NCBI GenBank assembly: GCA_050302475.1
Contig: JBNLBF010000004.1
Coordinates: 62,001-126,000, forward strand
DNA: 64,000 nucleotides
Direction of reading: 5' to 3'
Source: NORP23 sp050302475
GTDB taxonomy: Bacteria > Pseudomonadota > Alphaproteobacteria > Rhodobacterales > Rhodobacteraceae
Below are positions 25,840-35,708 of the stretch, one piece after another (position 1 is the stretch's first letter; each line of letters opens with the position of its first letter). Below the pieces are notes generated by a model. The model was given only the letters and a program-made list of their open reading frames with translations. It searched no databases and was not told the origin of the DNA. The translations under genes and the position numbers were made by a program.

Positions 25840-26217
25840 ATGAACCAGGTCTATGAAATGAAAACAGCCGAGGGCGCACTGGGCGCTGTGGACCCTCAGG
25901 TGATCCAGACCCTGCGCAATTCGGTGGGAGAGGCCCGGTATCAGGAAATTGCTGAAGACGCCGCATTTATGTTGGCAGAACGCATGGGGCAGCTGGATCG
26001 TAGCCTGCGCGAAGATGATTTCACCATGTGTTATCGACATGCGCTGAATATTTGCGGCATCTCCAGCCAGATCGGCATGCTGAAAGTCTCGAACATCGCC
26101 CGTGACGTGATGAAATGCGCCCGCGCCGAAGATCGCGTCGCGCTGGGGGCGGTAACCGGGAGGTTAAACCGATTGGCTGAAGCCTCGCTTGCGAAAGTGT
26201 TTGACGATGACGCCTGA
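25840..26217 (+). CDS. Small alpha-helical protein, possibly Hpt-like
   Basis: 125 residues from the ATG at 25840. Predicted largely helical, with CYRHALNICGISSQIGMLKV in the middle. A single histidine in the helix RHALNICG followed by ISSQIG and a second helix is reminiscent of histidine-phosphotransfer domains (HxLKGxxxxxG), but the match is loose. Its 3' end overlaps a 44-codon open frame for a small membrane protein by 11 bases. Divergent from the carbonic anhydrase gene. Function not assigned. Confidence 0.7.
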   Translation: MNQVYEMKTAEGALGAVDPQVIQTLRNSVGEARYQEIAEDAAFMLAERMGQLDRSLREDDFTMCYRHALNICGISSQIGMLKVSNIARDVMKCARAEDRVALGAVTGRLNRLAEASLAKVFDDDA

Positions 26218-26341
26218 TCTATTGATCGACGTCTTCATCGCTACCCTTGTTGTGGTCCCGCTGATCGGATGTGCTGTCCTGAAATGCCGCATGCGGGATG
26301 CCGTTAGGGACGCGCGTCAACAACATCCGCTTACCGACTAG
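26207..26341 (+). CDS. Candidate small membrane protein, 44 residues
   Basis: ATG at 26207 inside the last codons of the preceding gene (11-base overlap), stop TAG at 26339-26341. The product starts MTPDLLIDVFIATLVVVPLI, one hydrophobic helix (about 6-25), followed by a short basic tail with RMRDAVRDARQQH. The overlapping start suggests translational coupling to the Hpt-like gene; no separate ribosome site is evident. Too short for family recognition. Open reading over 44 codons with a clean membrane-helix plan makes it plausible but unproven. Confidence 0.4.
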   Translation: MTPDLLIDVFIATLVVVPLIGCAVLKCRMRDAVRDARQQHPLTD

Positions 26342-26455
26342 GGCTGGCAGAGTTTCCGGCACGGCAAATCGTCCCGCCGTGTCGGAATTTCCAATAAGAC
26401 TTGCACAGGAATTTCCGTTCGATAGGCTGTCGGCTGCCTTATACGGAGGAAACGC

Positions 26456-27819
<1,364 letters not shown>

Positions 27820-27832
<13 letters not shown>

Positions 27833-27906
27833 AGCCCGGCCTTCAACCGAACTTTGTCAGCGCCCGTCGGATACCTCCAGTCGATTCCATACAGGGCAGC
27901 CTCCAT
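27820..27906 (-). pseudogene. Remnant of the TfoX C-terminal domain gene
   Basis: 28 codons and a TAA stop, homologous to the last 28 codons of the intact tfoX-like gene at 42191-42445. GIDWR (versus GIDWR), ADK, RLKAG and QDL are shared in the same order. The rest of the gene is missing: upstream sequence is the LysR gene. It overlaps the peptidase stop tail-to-tail with the same 13-base geometry as the right-hand copy. An ATG overlaps the LysR stop (TGATG), so it could be translated, but it is best read as a fragment. Confidence 0.8.
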
Positions 27907-28826
27907 CAGGTTACGGCGATTTTGTCACATATAATGTCGAGCGCCCGGCGGCAGAGCGGCGGCAGGACGCGATCACCAAGCGTTATGATATGATACGGCG
28001 CAACAACGATATTCACGCTGGTTAGAATCGGCCTGATCCATAAAGTGCCTGCGAGCATATCCAAAACTTCGGATGTCAGCACAGCGATCGCGTCGGAATT
28101 TCTGAGATAACCCATCGTATAAAGTAGCGAAGCCGTTTCGATAATATCGCCGGGGACTTCCTGATCATGGTCGATAAAGGTTTGTTCAATGGCCGCACGG
28201 ATCGGCATGCCGGTCCGCTGGATGAGCCAGGTGTGATCGGTCAGGTCCGAAAGCTGAATGTCACGGTGCGACTGCAGGGGATGATCGGCGTTGGTTACGA
28301 AAAGGATTTTCTCGGCACGTCCCCGGATGATGTGCAGTTTGCGAGGGTCGACGCGCGGCGGGATTCTGGACAGGATGATGTCAAACTCGCCGGAGAAAAG
28401 TCCGTCGACGAGGTCAACACTCGGCGCAACTTCGACGGCGATTTCGGCGCGCGGGACTTCGGCTTTCAGTTGTTGGATGGCAGGTACGACATAGGCGATT
28501 GCTGGACCGGTCACCGTGCCGATCCTGACGGATCCCGCGCTGCCGGCGCGAAACGCATCAAGATCATGTGCCGTTCCTTCAAGTTCAGACATGACCGCCG
28601 CAGCGCGACGGATTACCAGCTCGCCAAACGGGGTTGGGGTCAAACCCTTTGGGTGCCGTTCGAACAGAGGTTCCCCAATAAGGTTTTCAATTTCGGACAG
28701 CGTGCGGGAGGCAGCGGGTTGCGTGATCGAGAGCGCCTCCGCCGCGAGCGAAAGCTGCCCTGTTTTGACGATCGCCTCGATGAGACGAAACTGCCGGAGA
28801 TTAAATCGGGAAATCGGAATAGACAT
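27906..28826 (-). CDS. LysR-type regulator, GbpR-like, of the sugar uptake operon
   Basis: 306 residues from the ATG at 28826 (MSIPISRFNLRQFRLIEAI); the frame is open 23 codons further. The N-terminal helix-turn-helix is GQLSLAAEALSITQPAASRT, and the effector domain runs about 92-300 with VRIGTVTGPAIAYVVPAI. It diverges from a chvE-type binding protein gene, the same arrangement as gbpR-chvE in Agrobacterium, where GbpR activates chvE in response to galactose and arabinose. By analogy it is probably an L-arabinose- or galactose-responsive regulator of the operon to its right. Its stop codon marks the left edge of the island. Confidence 0.85.
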   Translation of the reverse strand: MSIPISRFNLRQFRLIEAIVKTGQLSLAAEALSITQPAASRTLSEIENLIGEPLFERHPKGLTPTPFGELVIRRAAAVMSELEGTAHDLDAFRAGSAGSVRIGTVTGPAIAYVVPAIQQLKAEVPRAEIAVEVAPSVDLVDGLFSGEFDIILSRIPPRVDPRKLHIIRGRAEKILFVTNADHPLQSHRDIQLSDLTDHTWLIQRTGMPIRAAIEQTFIDHDQEVPGDIIETASLLYTMGYLRNSDAIAVLTSEVLDMLAGTLWIRPILTSVNIVVAPYHIITLGDRVLPPLCRRALDIICDKIAVT

Positions 28827-28834
28827 GAGGCCAC

Positions 28835-28850
28835 ATATCAAAATTGGTAT
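28835..28850. promoter_or_regulatory. Candidate LysR-type operator
   Basis: ATATCAAAATTGGTAT, an imperfect palindrome (12 of 16 positions symmetrical) containing a T-N11-A pattern, lies 9 bp upstream of the LysR start in the 153-bp divergent region before chvE. Its location suits autoregulation and divergent activation. Assigned from pattern and position only. Confidence 0.35.
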
Positions 28851-28979
28851 GAAGATTGCAAATAAACTGAATTGTAAGCTATGAAAATACACCAAATGAT
28901 GCTTTCAGCTGTCCTGTGGCAGCGAATGCAAACAAAAATCATGCGGCGAGCATCATCTGATCGCAGCTGGGAGGAAAAT

Positions 28980-30038
28980 ATGAAATTTTTGACAACAGGG
29001 CTTACCGCCCTGACAATTGGCCTTGGTGCGATGTCCGCACCTGCCCTGGCACAGTATGTTGGCATCGCGATGCCAACCAAATCGTCAGCACGCTGGATTT
29101 CTGACGGCGAATCGATGGTTGCACAGTTCGAAGCAGCGGGTTTCACAACAGACCTGCAATATGCCGAGGATGATATCCCCAACCAGCTTGCGCAGATCGA
29201 AAACATGATCACAAAAGGCGTGGACGTACTGGTCATCGCGGCGATCGACGGTACGACCCTGTCAAACGCGCTTGAAAATGCGGCGGCCGCCGGGATTACG
29301 GTTATCGCCTATGACCGACTTATCCGCGACAGCGAGAACGTTGATTACTACGCTACCTTCGACAATTTCAAAGTTGGCGTTCAGCAGGCCGAAAGCCTGG
29401 TACGCGGACTGAACGAGCGGTTCCCCGATTCCAAACCGTGGAATGTAGAGCTGTTCGGCGGATCGCCGGACGATAACAACGCTTACTTCTTCTATGACGG
29501 TGCGATGAGCGTACTGCAGCCGATGATCGATTCCGGCGACATCGTGATCCCGTCGGGTCAGATGGGTATGGACGTGGTTGGCACGCTGCGCTGGGACGGC
29601 GCGGTAGCACAGTCGCGGATGGATAACCTATTGTCTGCCTACTATGGCGATCAGGACCTGCACGGTGCACTGGCCCCTTATGACGGGCTGTCCATCGGTA
29701 TTCTGTCCTCGCTAAAAGGTGTGGGCTATGGATCCGGCGGCGTGGAAATGCCGATCGTAACCGGGCAGGACGCGGAAGTACCGTCGGTGAAATCCATGCT
29801 TGCTGGCGAGCAGTATTCGACAGTGTTCAAGGACACACGGACGCTGGCCGGTGTAACGGTTGGTATGGTTCAGGCTGTCATGGACGGCGGAACGCCGGAG
29901 ATCAACGATACCTCGACCTATGATAATGGTGTCAAAGTTGTCCCGTCTTATCTGCTGGAACCGGTTTCGGTTCATCTGGATAACTGGGAAGAGGCCTTGA
30001 TTGGATCGGGCTATTACACCAAAGATCAGATCGAGTAA
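28980..30038 (+). CDS. chvE: ChvE-type periplasmic sugar-binding protein
   Basis: 352 residues from ATG 28980 (ribosome site GGGAGGAAAAT). Signal peptide ending APALAQ. Periplasmic binding protein of the ribose/galactose class, closest to ChvE/Azospirillum SbpA, which bind arabinose, galactose, glucose and xylose: VGIAMPTKSSARWISDG, VLVIAAIDGTTL, AYDRLIRDS, LFGGSPDDNNA and IVTGQDAEVPSV. It feeds the GguA/GguB importer downstream. A stable hairpin between this gene and gguA probably keeps the binding protein more abundant than the membrane parts. First gene of the island's rightward operon. Confidence 0.93.
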   Translation: MKFLTTGLTALTIGLGAMSAPALAQYVGIAMPTKSSARWISDGESMVAQFEAAGFTTDLQYAEDDIPNQLAQIENMITKGVDVLVIAAIDGTTLSNALENAAAAGITVIAYDRLIRDSENVDYYATFDNFKVGVQQAESLVRGLNERFPDSKPWNVELFGGSPDDNNAYFFYDGAMSVLQPMIDSGDIVIPSGQMGMDVVGTLRWDGAVAQSRMDNLLSAYYGDQDLHGALAPYDGLSIGILSSLKGVGYGSGGVEMPIVTGQDAEVPSVKSMLAGEQYSTVFKDTRTLAGVTVGMVQAVMDGGTPEINDTSTYDNGVKVVPSYLLEPVSVHLDNWEEALIGSGYYTKDQIE

Positions 30039-30051
30039 GTCTAAATCATCA

Positions 30052-30087
30052 AATCCCTGTCCGCCTTAGGGTAGGCGGGCAGGGATT
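30052..30087 (+). terminator. Intercistronic hairpin after the binding-protein gene
   Basis: Stem AATCCCTG-T-CCGCC / GGCGG-G-CAGGGATT (14 bp with one T-G pair), 8-base loop, followed by ATTTCT. It lies 14 bases after the chvE stop and 15 before gguA. It may act as a partial terminator or an mRNA-stabilising structure. Confidence 0.75.
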
Positions 30088-30102
30088 ATTTCTGGTCGGT
30101 AT

Positions 30103-31638
30103 ATGAACAAACTTCTTGAAATGCGGGCAATCACCAAGACCTTCCCGGGGGTCAAGGCGCTGGATTCCGTTAATCTGTCCGTAGAATCCGGCGAGATTCA
30201 TGCGCTGGTTGGCGAAAATGGTGCAGGCAAGTCAACGCTGATGAAAGTGCTTTCGGGTGTCTACCCGGCAGGCAGCTACGACGGTGAGATCCTTTATGAC
30301 GGCGAAACGGTTTCATTTCGCGATATTTCCGACAGTGAAAATGTCGGGATCATCATTATTCATCAGGAGCTGGCGCTGATACCGCTCCTGTCCATCGCGG
30401 AGAACCTGTTTCTGGGCAACGAGATCGCACATCGCGGTTTCATCGACTGGAAAGCCGTCTTTTCGCGCACCGAAGAGCTTCTGAAAAAGGTCGGGTTGCA
30501 GGAACCGCCGGGTCGGTTGATTGACAAGATCGGGGTTGGCAAGCAACAGCTTGTCGAGATTGCCAAAGCGCTGGCCAAGGATGTGCGGCTGCTGATCCTC
30601 GACGAGCCGACCGCGGCGCTTCAGGAAAATGACAGCCAGGCCTTGCTGGACCTTCTGCTGGAGCTGAAGGCGCAGGGGATTACTTCCATCCTGATCAGCC
30701 ATAAACTGAACGAAGTGCGTCAGGTTGCAGATCGGATCACTGTTCTGCGGGACGGGTCCACGGTTTCAACAATCGATTGTCGCAGCGAAGCAATAAGCGA
30801 GGACCGGATTGTCCGCGACATGGTTGGGCGCGACATGGCCCACCGGTATCCTGAACGACATCCGAAAATTGGCGACACGTTGCTGGAGGTTCGGAACTGG
30901 TCCGCGCGCCATCCCCAGCATCACGACAGGGAAATCCTGAAGAATGTGAATTTCAAAGTTCGCGCCGGGGAAATCGTGGGCATTGCCGGGCTGATGGGGT
31001 CCGGACGGACCGAGCTGGCCATGACCCTGTTCGGGCGCAGCTATGGGCAGAATATCACCGGAGAGGTCTATATCGACGGACAACCCGCCGACGTTTCGAC
31101 CATCCCCAAGGCGATCAAGGCAGGGCTCGCCTATTGCACCGAGGATCGCAAAGAGCTGGGCCTGATCCTTGAGGATAACATCGTGAACAATATTACCCTG
31201 TCCAATTTGCAGGGTATCTCGGAAAGAGGAATTGTTTCACGCCACGAGGAACAGAATGTGGCCGAAGGCTATCGTGAAGCGATGAACATCCGGACGCCCA
31301 GCGTCTTTCAGCGCACGGTAAATCTGTCTGGGGGTAATCAGCAGAAGGTTGTCCTGTCGAAATGGCTGTTTGCGGACCCCCGTGTGCTGATCCTCGACGA
31401 ACCCACGCGCGGCATTGATGTCGGGGCGAAATACGAGATTTACATGATCATGGACAAGCTTGCCGCCGAAGGCAGGGGCGTTGTCATGATCTCGTCCGAG
31501 ATGCCGGAGCTGCTGGGTATGTGCGACCGGATCTATGTGATGAATGAAGGGAAGTTCGTCGGAGAGCTCCCTGCCAGTGAAGCAAGCCAGGAACGAATAA
31601 TGTCAATGATTGTAACCGAAGAAGAGAGAGTGGCATGA
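30103..31638 (+). CDS. gguA: Sugar ABC transporter, double ATPase subunit GguA
   Basis: 511 residues with two ATPase cassettes, as in RbsA/XylG/MglA proteins. The first half has Walker A GENGAGKST, Walker B LLILDEPTAAL; the second half has the degenerate Walker A GLMGSGRTE usual in this family, signature LSGGNQQKVVLSKW and LILDEPTRGIDVG. Cytosolic energiser of the ChvE-GguAB importer for pentoses and galactose. The last 4 bases overlap the permease gene start. Confidence 0.93.
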   Translation: MNKLLEMRAITKTFPGVKALDSVNLSVESGEIHALVGENGAGKSTLMKVLSGVYPAGSYDGEILYDGETVSFRDISDSENVGIIIIHQELALIPLLSIAENLFLGNEIAHRGFIDWKAVFSRTEELLKKVGLQEPPGRLIDKIGVGKQQLVEIAKALAKDVRLLILDEPTAALQENDSQALLDLLLELKAQGITSILISHKLNEVRQVADRITVLRDGSTVSTIDCRSEAISEDRIVRDMVGRDMAHRYPERHPKIGDTLLEVRNWSARHPQHHDREILKNVNFKVRAGEIVGIAGLMGSGRTELAMTLFGRSYGQNITGEVYIDGQPADVSTIPKAIKAGLAYCTEDRKELGLILEDNIVNNITLSNLQGISERGIVSRHEEQNVAEGYREAMNIRTPSVFQRTVNLSGGNQQKVVLSKWLFADPRVLILDEPTRGIDVGAKYEIYMIMDKLAAEGRGVVMISSEMPELLGMCDRIYVMNEGKFVGELPASEASQERIMSMIVTEEERVA

Positions 31639-32870
31639 GCGAGACTAGTCAGGTCCAGGGAGAGGGCACCGACCGTAGCCTGTCGGCTTATCTTTTGGCC
31701 AATATGCGCGAATATGGCCTTCTGTTTGCGCTGATCGCCATCATGGCCTTTTTCCAGATTGTGACCGACGGAACGCTACTCAAGTCGGTGAATATCACCA
31801 ATCTATTCCTGCAGAACTCCTACATCATCGTTATGGCGCTGGGGATGCTGGTGGTGATTGTCGCCGGGCATATTGACCTGTCTGTCGGATCCGTCATGGG
31901 ATTCATCGGGGCTTTGGCGGCGGTGATGATTGTGAATTGGGACATGCCGGTCAGCGTGACAATCCCGGCCTGTCTGATAACCGGGGCATTAATCGGGGCG
32001 GCGCAGGGATATTGGGTCGCCTACTGGAAAATCCCGCCCTTCATCGTGACGCTGGCGGGAATGCTGGTTTTCCGTGGCCTGTCGCTGTGGCTGCTGGAGG
32101 GACAATCCGTTGGCCCGTTCCCGCGCGAATTTCAGGCGATTTCGACCGGGTTCATCCCGGACATCTTCCCGGCCTCTTTCAGTGAAAGTCTGGCGAACAT
32201 GTTCGGATTGCGCCGCTTCAACGGCGGGGCGTTTGCTGTCGGGATCATGGCGGCGACGATTGTTGTCTGGCTGAGCATTCGCGGTCGTATCCGGGATCAG
32301 AAATTCGGGGTGGAAGTTGAACCCACCAGTTTCTTCTATGCCCGCAATGCCATCATCGCGGCGGTTCTGATCTTTGTCAGTTTCAAGCTGGCAAGTTTCC
32401 GTGGCCTGCCCAACGTGCTGGTTACCATGACAGTTCTGACGATCCTTTACGTGTTCTTTACCGAGCGCACGACAACCGGACGGCGTATCTATGCGCTTGG
32501 CGGGAACGAGAAGGCAGCGAAACTCTCCGGGGTCAAGACCGAGCGTCTGACCTTTCTGTCCTTCACCAATATGGGGTTCCTAGCGGCTCTGGCCGGGCTG
32601 ATTTTTGCCGCACGGCTGAACACAGCGACACCGAAAGCCGGCTTCGCGCTGGAGCTGGACGTAATCGCCGCTGTCTTTATCGGCGGGGCTTCCATGTCCG
32701 GTGGTGTCGGGCGGATTGTCGGGGCTGTTGTCGGGGCGTTCATCATGGGGGTCATGAATAACGGCATGTCCATCCTCGGGATCGGCATTGATTATCAGCA
32801 GGTCATCAAAGGTCTGGTGCTGCTCGCCGCCGTGATTTTCGATGTCTACAATAAGCAGAAACAGGGCTAG
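31635..32870 (+). CDS. gguB: Sugar ABC transporter permease GguB
   Basis: 411-residue inner-membrane permease of the branched-chain amino acid/ribose-type family. About 10-12 hydrophobic helices; the conserved HIDLSVGSVMGFIGALAAV and GGNEKAAKLSGVKTERLTFL loops and FIGGASMSGGVGRIVGAVVG are present. The length of about 400 residues and the charged segment around 230 (RIRDQKFGVEVEPTSFF) match XylH/GguB rather than the shorter RbsC. ATG overlaps the gguA stop (ATGA). A strong hairpin terminator follows. Confidence 0.92.
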   Translation: MSETSQVQGEGTDRSLSAYLLANMREYGLLFALIAIMAFFQIVTDGTLLKSVNITNLFLQNSYIIVMALGMLVVIVAGHIDLSVGSVMGFIGALAAVMIVNWDMPVSVTIPACLITGALIGAAQGYWVAYWKIPPFIVTLAGMLVFRGLSLWLLEGQSVGPFPREFQAISTGFIPDIFPASFSESLANMFGLRRFNGGAFAVGIMAATIVVWLSIRGRIRDQKFGVEVEPTSFFYARNAIIAAVLIFVSFKLASFRGLPNVLVTMTVLTILYVFFTERTTTGRRIYALGGNEKAAKLSGVKTERLTFLSFTNMGFLAALAGLIFAARLNTATPKAGFALELDVIAAVFIGGASMSGGVGRIVGAVVGAFIMGVMNNGMSILGIGIDYQQVIKGLVLLAAVIFDVYNKQKQG

Positions 32871-32900
32871 CGACAGACTGGAGCTAAGCATCTAAGAAAC

Positions 32901-32931
32901 ATATCCCGGGCCAGAAGACGGCCCGGGATAT
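32901..32931 (+). terminator. Terminator after gguB
   Basis: Perfect 12-bp stem ATATCCCGGGCC / GGCCCGGGATAT with a 7-base loop, 30 bases after the gguB stop, followed by GTCATCATTTTC. It separates the first importer operon from the ytfQ operon. Confidence 0.85.
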
Positions 32932-33083
32932 GTCATCATTTTCAGGTTCAGACGGGGAAGGTGGTGGTCTATTTGACGTCGCCGGTGCCAACATTTCCGC
33001 AATATGTGGCCAACGCCCAATATGACCGAAACGGCAGAAAATCTAATCAAGTCAGCGGCATAGACAATATCACGATGAATCGC

Positions 33084-33124
33084 TTGACAGGTTAAAAGTA
33101 TTATAATCATATAGTATTACTTTA
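33084..33124 (+). promoter_or_regulatory. AT-rich promoter/operator candidate upstream of ytfQ
   Basis: The 243-bp stretch after the terminator contains TTGACA at 33084-33089 and a very AT-rich block with TATAAT (33102) and TATAGT (33110), but neither gives ideal 17-bp spacing (12 and 20). The block carries a dyad TAAAAGTA (33093-33100) / TACTTTA (33118-33124) that could bind the GntR regulator encoded in this operon. Confidence 0.35.
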
Positions 33125-33174
33125 TCGTGCAAGGTTACCTTCATTGACCTTGTCGAGTTCATTGGGAGGAAAAC

Positions 33175-34089
33175 ATGAAACTCATTCACACCGCCGCCGG
33201 TGCTGCACTGGCATGCCTGTTGTCTACCGCTGCGTTCGCACAGGATTACACCATCGGCTTCAGTCAGGTTGGCTCTGAGGGCGACTGGCGTCCGGCATTT
33301 TCGCAGAATATGCAGGACGAAGCCGGCACCTACGGCGTCGATCTGAAATTCGCCAACGCACAGGGTAAGCAGGAAGAACAGCTGCGGGCCGTTCGTGCCT
33401 TCATCGCACAGGGTGTTGACGCCATCATCATCGCACCGGTTGTTGTGACCGGTTGGGAAGACGTTCTGGAAGAAGCCCGTGACGCTGAAATCCCGGTCTT
33501 CCTGGTTGACCGTGACGTTGAAGTTGACGATCCGTCGCTCTATGTCACACGCATCTCCGCTGACTTCAATCTTGAGGGTAAACTGGCAGGCGCATGGCTG
33601 GCAGCAGAATCCCTTGGCGATTGTCAGATTGTCGAAATGCAGGGCACAACCGGTTCGGCACCGGCCATCGAGCGTAAAGGTGGTTTCGAAGCCGTGATCG
33701 ACCAGTTCCCGGCGATGGAAATCGTTGCAACGCAGTCCGGTGACTTCACAACCGAAGGCGGCAAGCGCGTTATGGAAGCATTCATCAAGTCGACAAATAA
33801 CCTTGAAGGTATTTGCGCGGCTTTTGCCCATAACGACAACATGCAGCTGGGCGCTATTCAGGCCATGAAAGAAGCCGGTCTGAACCCGGGCGAAGATGTA
33901 CTGATGGTGTCGGTTGACTATGTTCCGGCTATCGTCGATGCGATGAATGCAGGCGAGGCAAATGCCTCCGTTGAGCTGCGTTCCGCTGTCGCTGAGTTCA
34001 TTTACCCGGTTGTTACCGGTTATCTGGATAATCCGACCGAGCTCGACAAATGGATCGTGATCCCATCGGATCTTCACGTCGCTGAATAA
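33175..34089 (+). CDS. ytfQ: YtfQ-type furanose-sugar binding protein
   Basis: 304 residues with signal peptide (MKLIHTAAGAALACLLSTAAFA region). Strong similarity to E. coli YtfQ, the galactofuranose-binding protein: TIGFSQVGSEGDWRPAF, QEEQLRAVRAFIAQGVDAI, IAPVVVTGWEDVL, IPVFLVDRDV, EMQGTTGSAPAIERK and QSGDFTTEGGKRVMEAFI. Related Shewanella proteins serve arabinose uptake. In this context of L-arabinose enzymes the ligand may be arabinofuranose; that is inference. A ribosome site (GGGAGGAAAAC) precedes the ATG. Slightly shorter at the C-terminus than YtfQ. Confidence 0.92.
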   Translation: MKLIHTAAGAALACLLSTAAFAQDYTIGFSQVGSEGDWRPAFSQNMQDEAGTYGVDLKFANAQGKQEEQLRAVRAFIAQGVDAIIIAPVVVTGWEDVLEEARDAEIPVFLVDRDVEVDDPSLYVTRISADFNLEGKLAGAWLAAESLGDCQIVEMQGTTGSAPAIERKGGFEAVIDQFPAMEIVATQSGDFTTEGGKRVMEAFIKSTNNLEGICAAFAHNDNMQLGAIQAMKEAGLNPGEDVLMVSVDYVPAIVDAMNAGEANASVELRSAVAEFIYPVVTGYLDNPTELDKWIVIPSDLHVAE

Positions 34090-34114
34090 GCTCAGCACCG
34101 TGAAGCAATAAAAC

Positions 34115-34145
34115 TTACCCTGCCCAGCAAATTCGGGCAGGGTAA
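34115..34145 (+). terminator. Intercistronic hairpin between ytfQ and ytfR
   Basis: Perfect 11-bp stem TTACCCTGCCC / GGGCAGGGTAA with a 9-base loop, 26 bases after the ytfQ stop, no long T-run. Same position and probable role as the hairpin after chvE: a differential expression device for an abundant binding protein. Confidence 0.75.
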
Positions 34146-34196
34146 ACGCTACACATCTGATAAGATGCAGCACACTATCCGGGGCGAGTGAATATA

Positions 34197-35708
34197 ATGG
34201 CGGAAGACTCCAGACAATTACGGGTAACCATGCGCGGGATACGCAAAGCCTATCCAGGGGTTCTTGCGCTCGACAATGTGGATTTTGATCTGAATGCCGG
34301 CGAGGTCCACGCGCTGCTGGGTGAAAATGGTGCCGGGAAATCGACCCTGATCAAAGTGCTGACAGGCGCGCTGGTGCGCGATGCCGGCGATATCGAAATA
34401 GATGGAAAACCGCAGAGTTTTTCGACAACAGGCGAGGCCCAGAAAGCGGGTATTTCGACTGTTTATCAAGAAGTTAACCTAATTCCGGCCATGTCGGTTG
34501 CACAGAATCTGACCTTGCAGAAAACTGGCAACCGTTTTGGCGTGATTTCCTGGCGGCAGATGCGCAAAGAGGCGCAGGCGAAACTTGACCGTCTGGGGCT
34601 GGATCTTGACCTTGAACGCGCCGTCGGCAGCTATTCGGTGGCGATCCAGCAAATGGTGGCAATCGCGCGGGCCCTTGATGAGGGCACGCAGGTGCTGGTG
34701 CTGGATGAACCCACAGCGTCGCTTGACGCAGATGAGACCGCTGCGCTGTTCGAGGTCGTACGTAGCCTGAAAGCGAACGGAATCGCGATCGTTTTCATCA
34801 CCCATTTCCTTGATCAGGTCTACGAGATCGCTGATCGTATCACCGTCTTGCGCAATGGCTGCAAGGTGGGCACCGGGAACGCCGCAGAAATATCACGTAA
34901 AGAGTTGATCGCGATGATGATCGGTCGCGAGCTTGGCGAAGTCGAAGCCGCCTTCGCTGGCGATCACCGCGAAAAAGAAGGTGACGTTGTACTGGAGGCC
35001 AAAGGCGTCGGGCGTAAACGTGTTCTTGCACCTTTTGATGTCACCTTACGCAGCGGTGAAGTTGTCGGCCTGTCGGGACTGCTTGGTTCGGGAAGAACCG
35101 AGCTTTTGAAAATTCTGTTCGGGGACATCCGCCACGACAGTGGCGAGATAACGATGAAAGGCGGAAGTGCGGGCGCTAATCCGCGCGCCTCGATTGACGC
35201 TGGCATCGCACTGTGCCCCGAGGATCGGAAACTGGAAGGTTTGGTCGGCGAGCTGTCCATACGCGAAAATATCGTGCTTTCCATGCAGGCCAAACAAGGC
35301 TGGCTGCGGAAAGTGCAGCGTGCCGAGCAGGAAAAGATCGCCGACGAAATGATCAAGGCGCTGGCCATTGCCACACCGGACGCGGACAAGCCTGTCCGCC
35401 AGCTGTCCGGGGGCAACCAGCAAAAGGTTGTGCTGGCCCGCGCGCTAGCCTCCAGCCCGCGCATCCTATTGCTGGACGAACCGACGCGAGGCATCGACGT
35501 GGGCGCCCATGCCGAGATTCTGACGTTAATCCGAAAACTGTGTGATGAAGGGATGGCGCTTTTGGTGGCGTCATCGGAAATCGACGAGGTTGTCGCCTCT
35601 TCTGACCGTGTCGCCGTTCTGCGCGACCGAGAAAAAATTGGCGAGCTTTCCGGATCCGACATCTCGCGGGACAAGATCGTAAAAATGATTGCAGGTGAAC
35701 ATGGCTGA
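34197..35708 (+). CDS. ytfR: YtfR-type sugar ABC transporter, double ATPase
   Basis: 503 residues from ATG 34197, preceded by GGGGCGAG; a GTG three codons upstream is possible but sits too close to that site. Two cassettes: GENGAGKST and LVLDEPTASLD in the first, the degenerate GLLGSGRTE, LSGGNQQKVVLARA and LLLDEPTRGIDVG in the second. Paralogue of gguA in the same island. The 3' end overlaps the ytfT start by 8 bases. Confidence 0.92.
   Translation: MAEDSRQLRVTMRGIRKAYPGVLALDNVDFDLNAGEVHALLGENGAGKSTLIKVLTGALVRDAGDIEIDGKPQSFSTTGEAQKAGISTVYQEVNLIPAMSVAQNLTLQKTGNRFGVISWRQMRKEAQAKLDRLGLDLDLERAVGSYSVAIQQMVAIARALDEGTQVLVLDEPTASLDADETAALFEVVRSLKANGIAIVFITHFLDQVYEIADRITVLRNGCKVGTGNAAEISRKELIAMMIGRELGEVEAAFAGDHREKEGDVVLEAKGVGRKRVLAPFDVTLRSGEVVGLSGLLGSGRTELLKILFGDIRHDSGEITMKGGSAGANPRASIDAGIALCPEDRKLEGLVGELSIRENIVLSMQAKQGWLRKVQRAEQEKIADEMIKALAIATPDADKPVRQLSGGNQQKVVLARALASSPRILLLDEPTRGIDVGAHAEILTLIRKLCDEGMALLVASSEIDEVVASSDRVAVLRDREKIGELSGSDISRDKIVKMIAGEHG

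Noticed and set aside
33084..33107. TTGACA and TATAAT as a sigma-70 promoter
   Set aside because: Spacer is only 12 bp, too short for a standard promoter; kept only as part of a tentative regulatory region.
33070..34173. 367-codon open frame on the minus strand
   Set aside because: Antisense to ytfQ, which has a signal peptide, ribosome site and strong family match.
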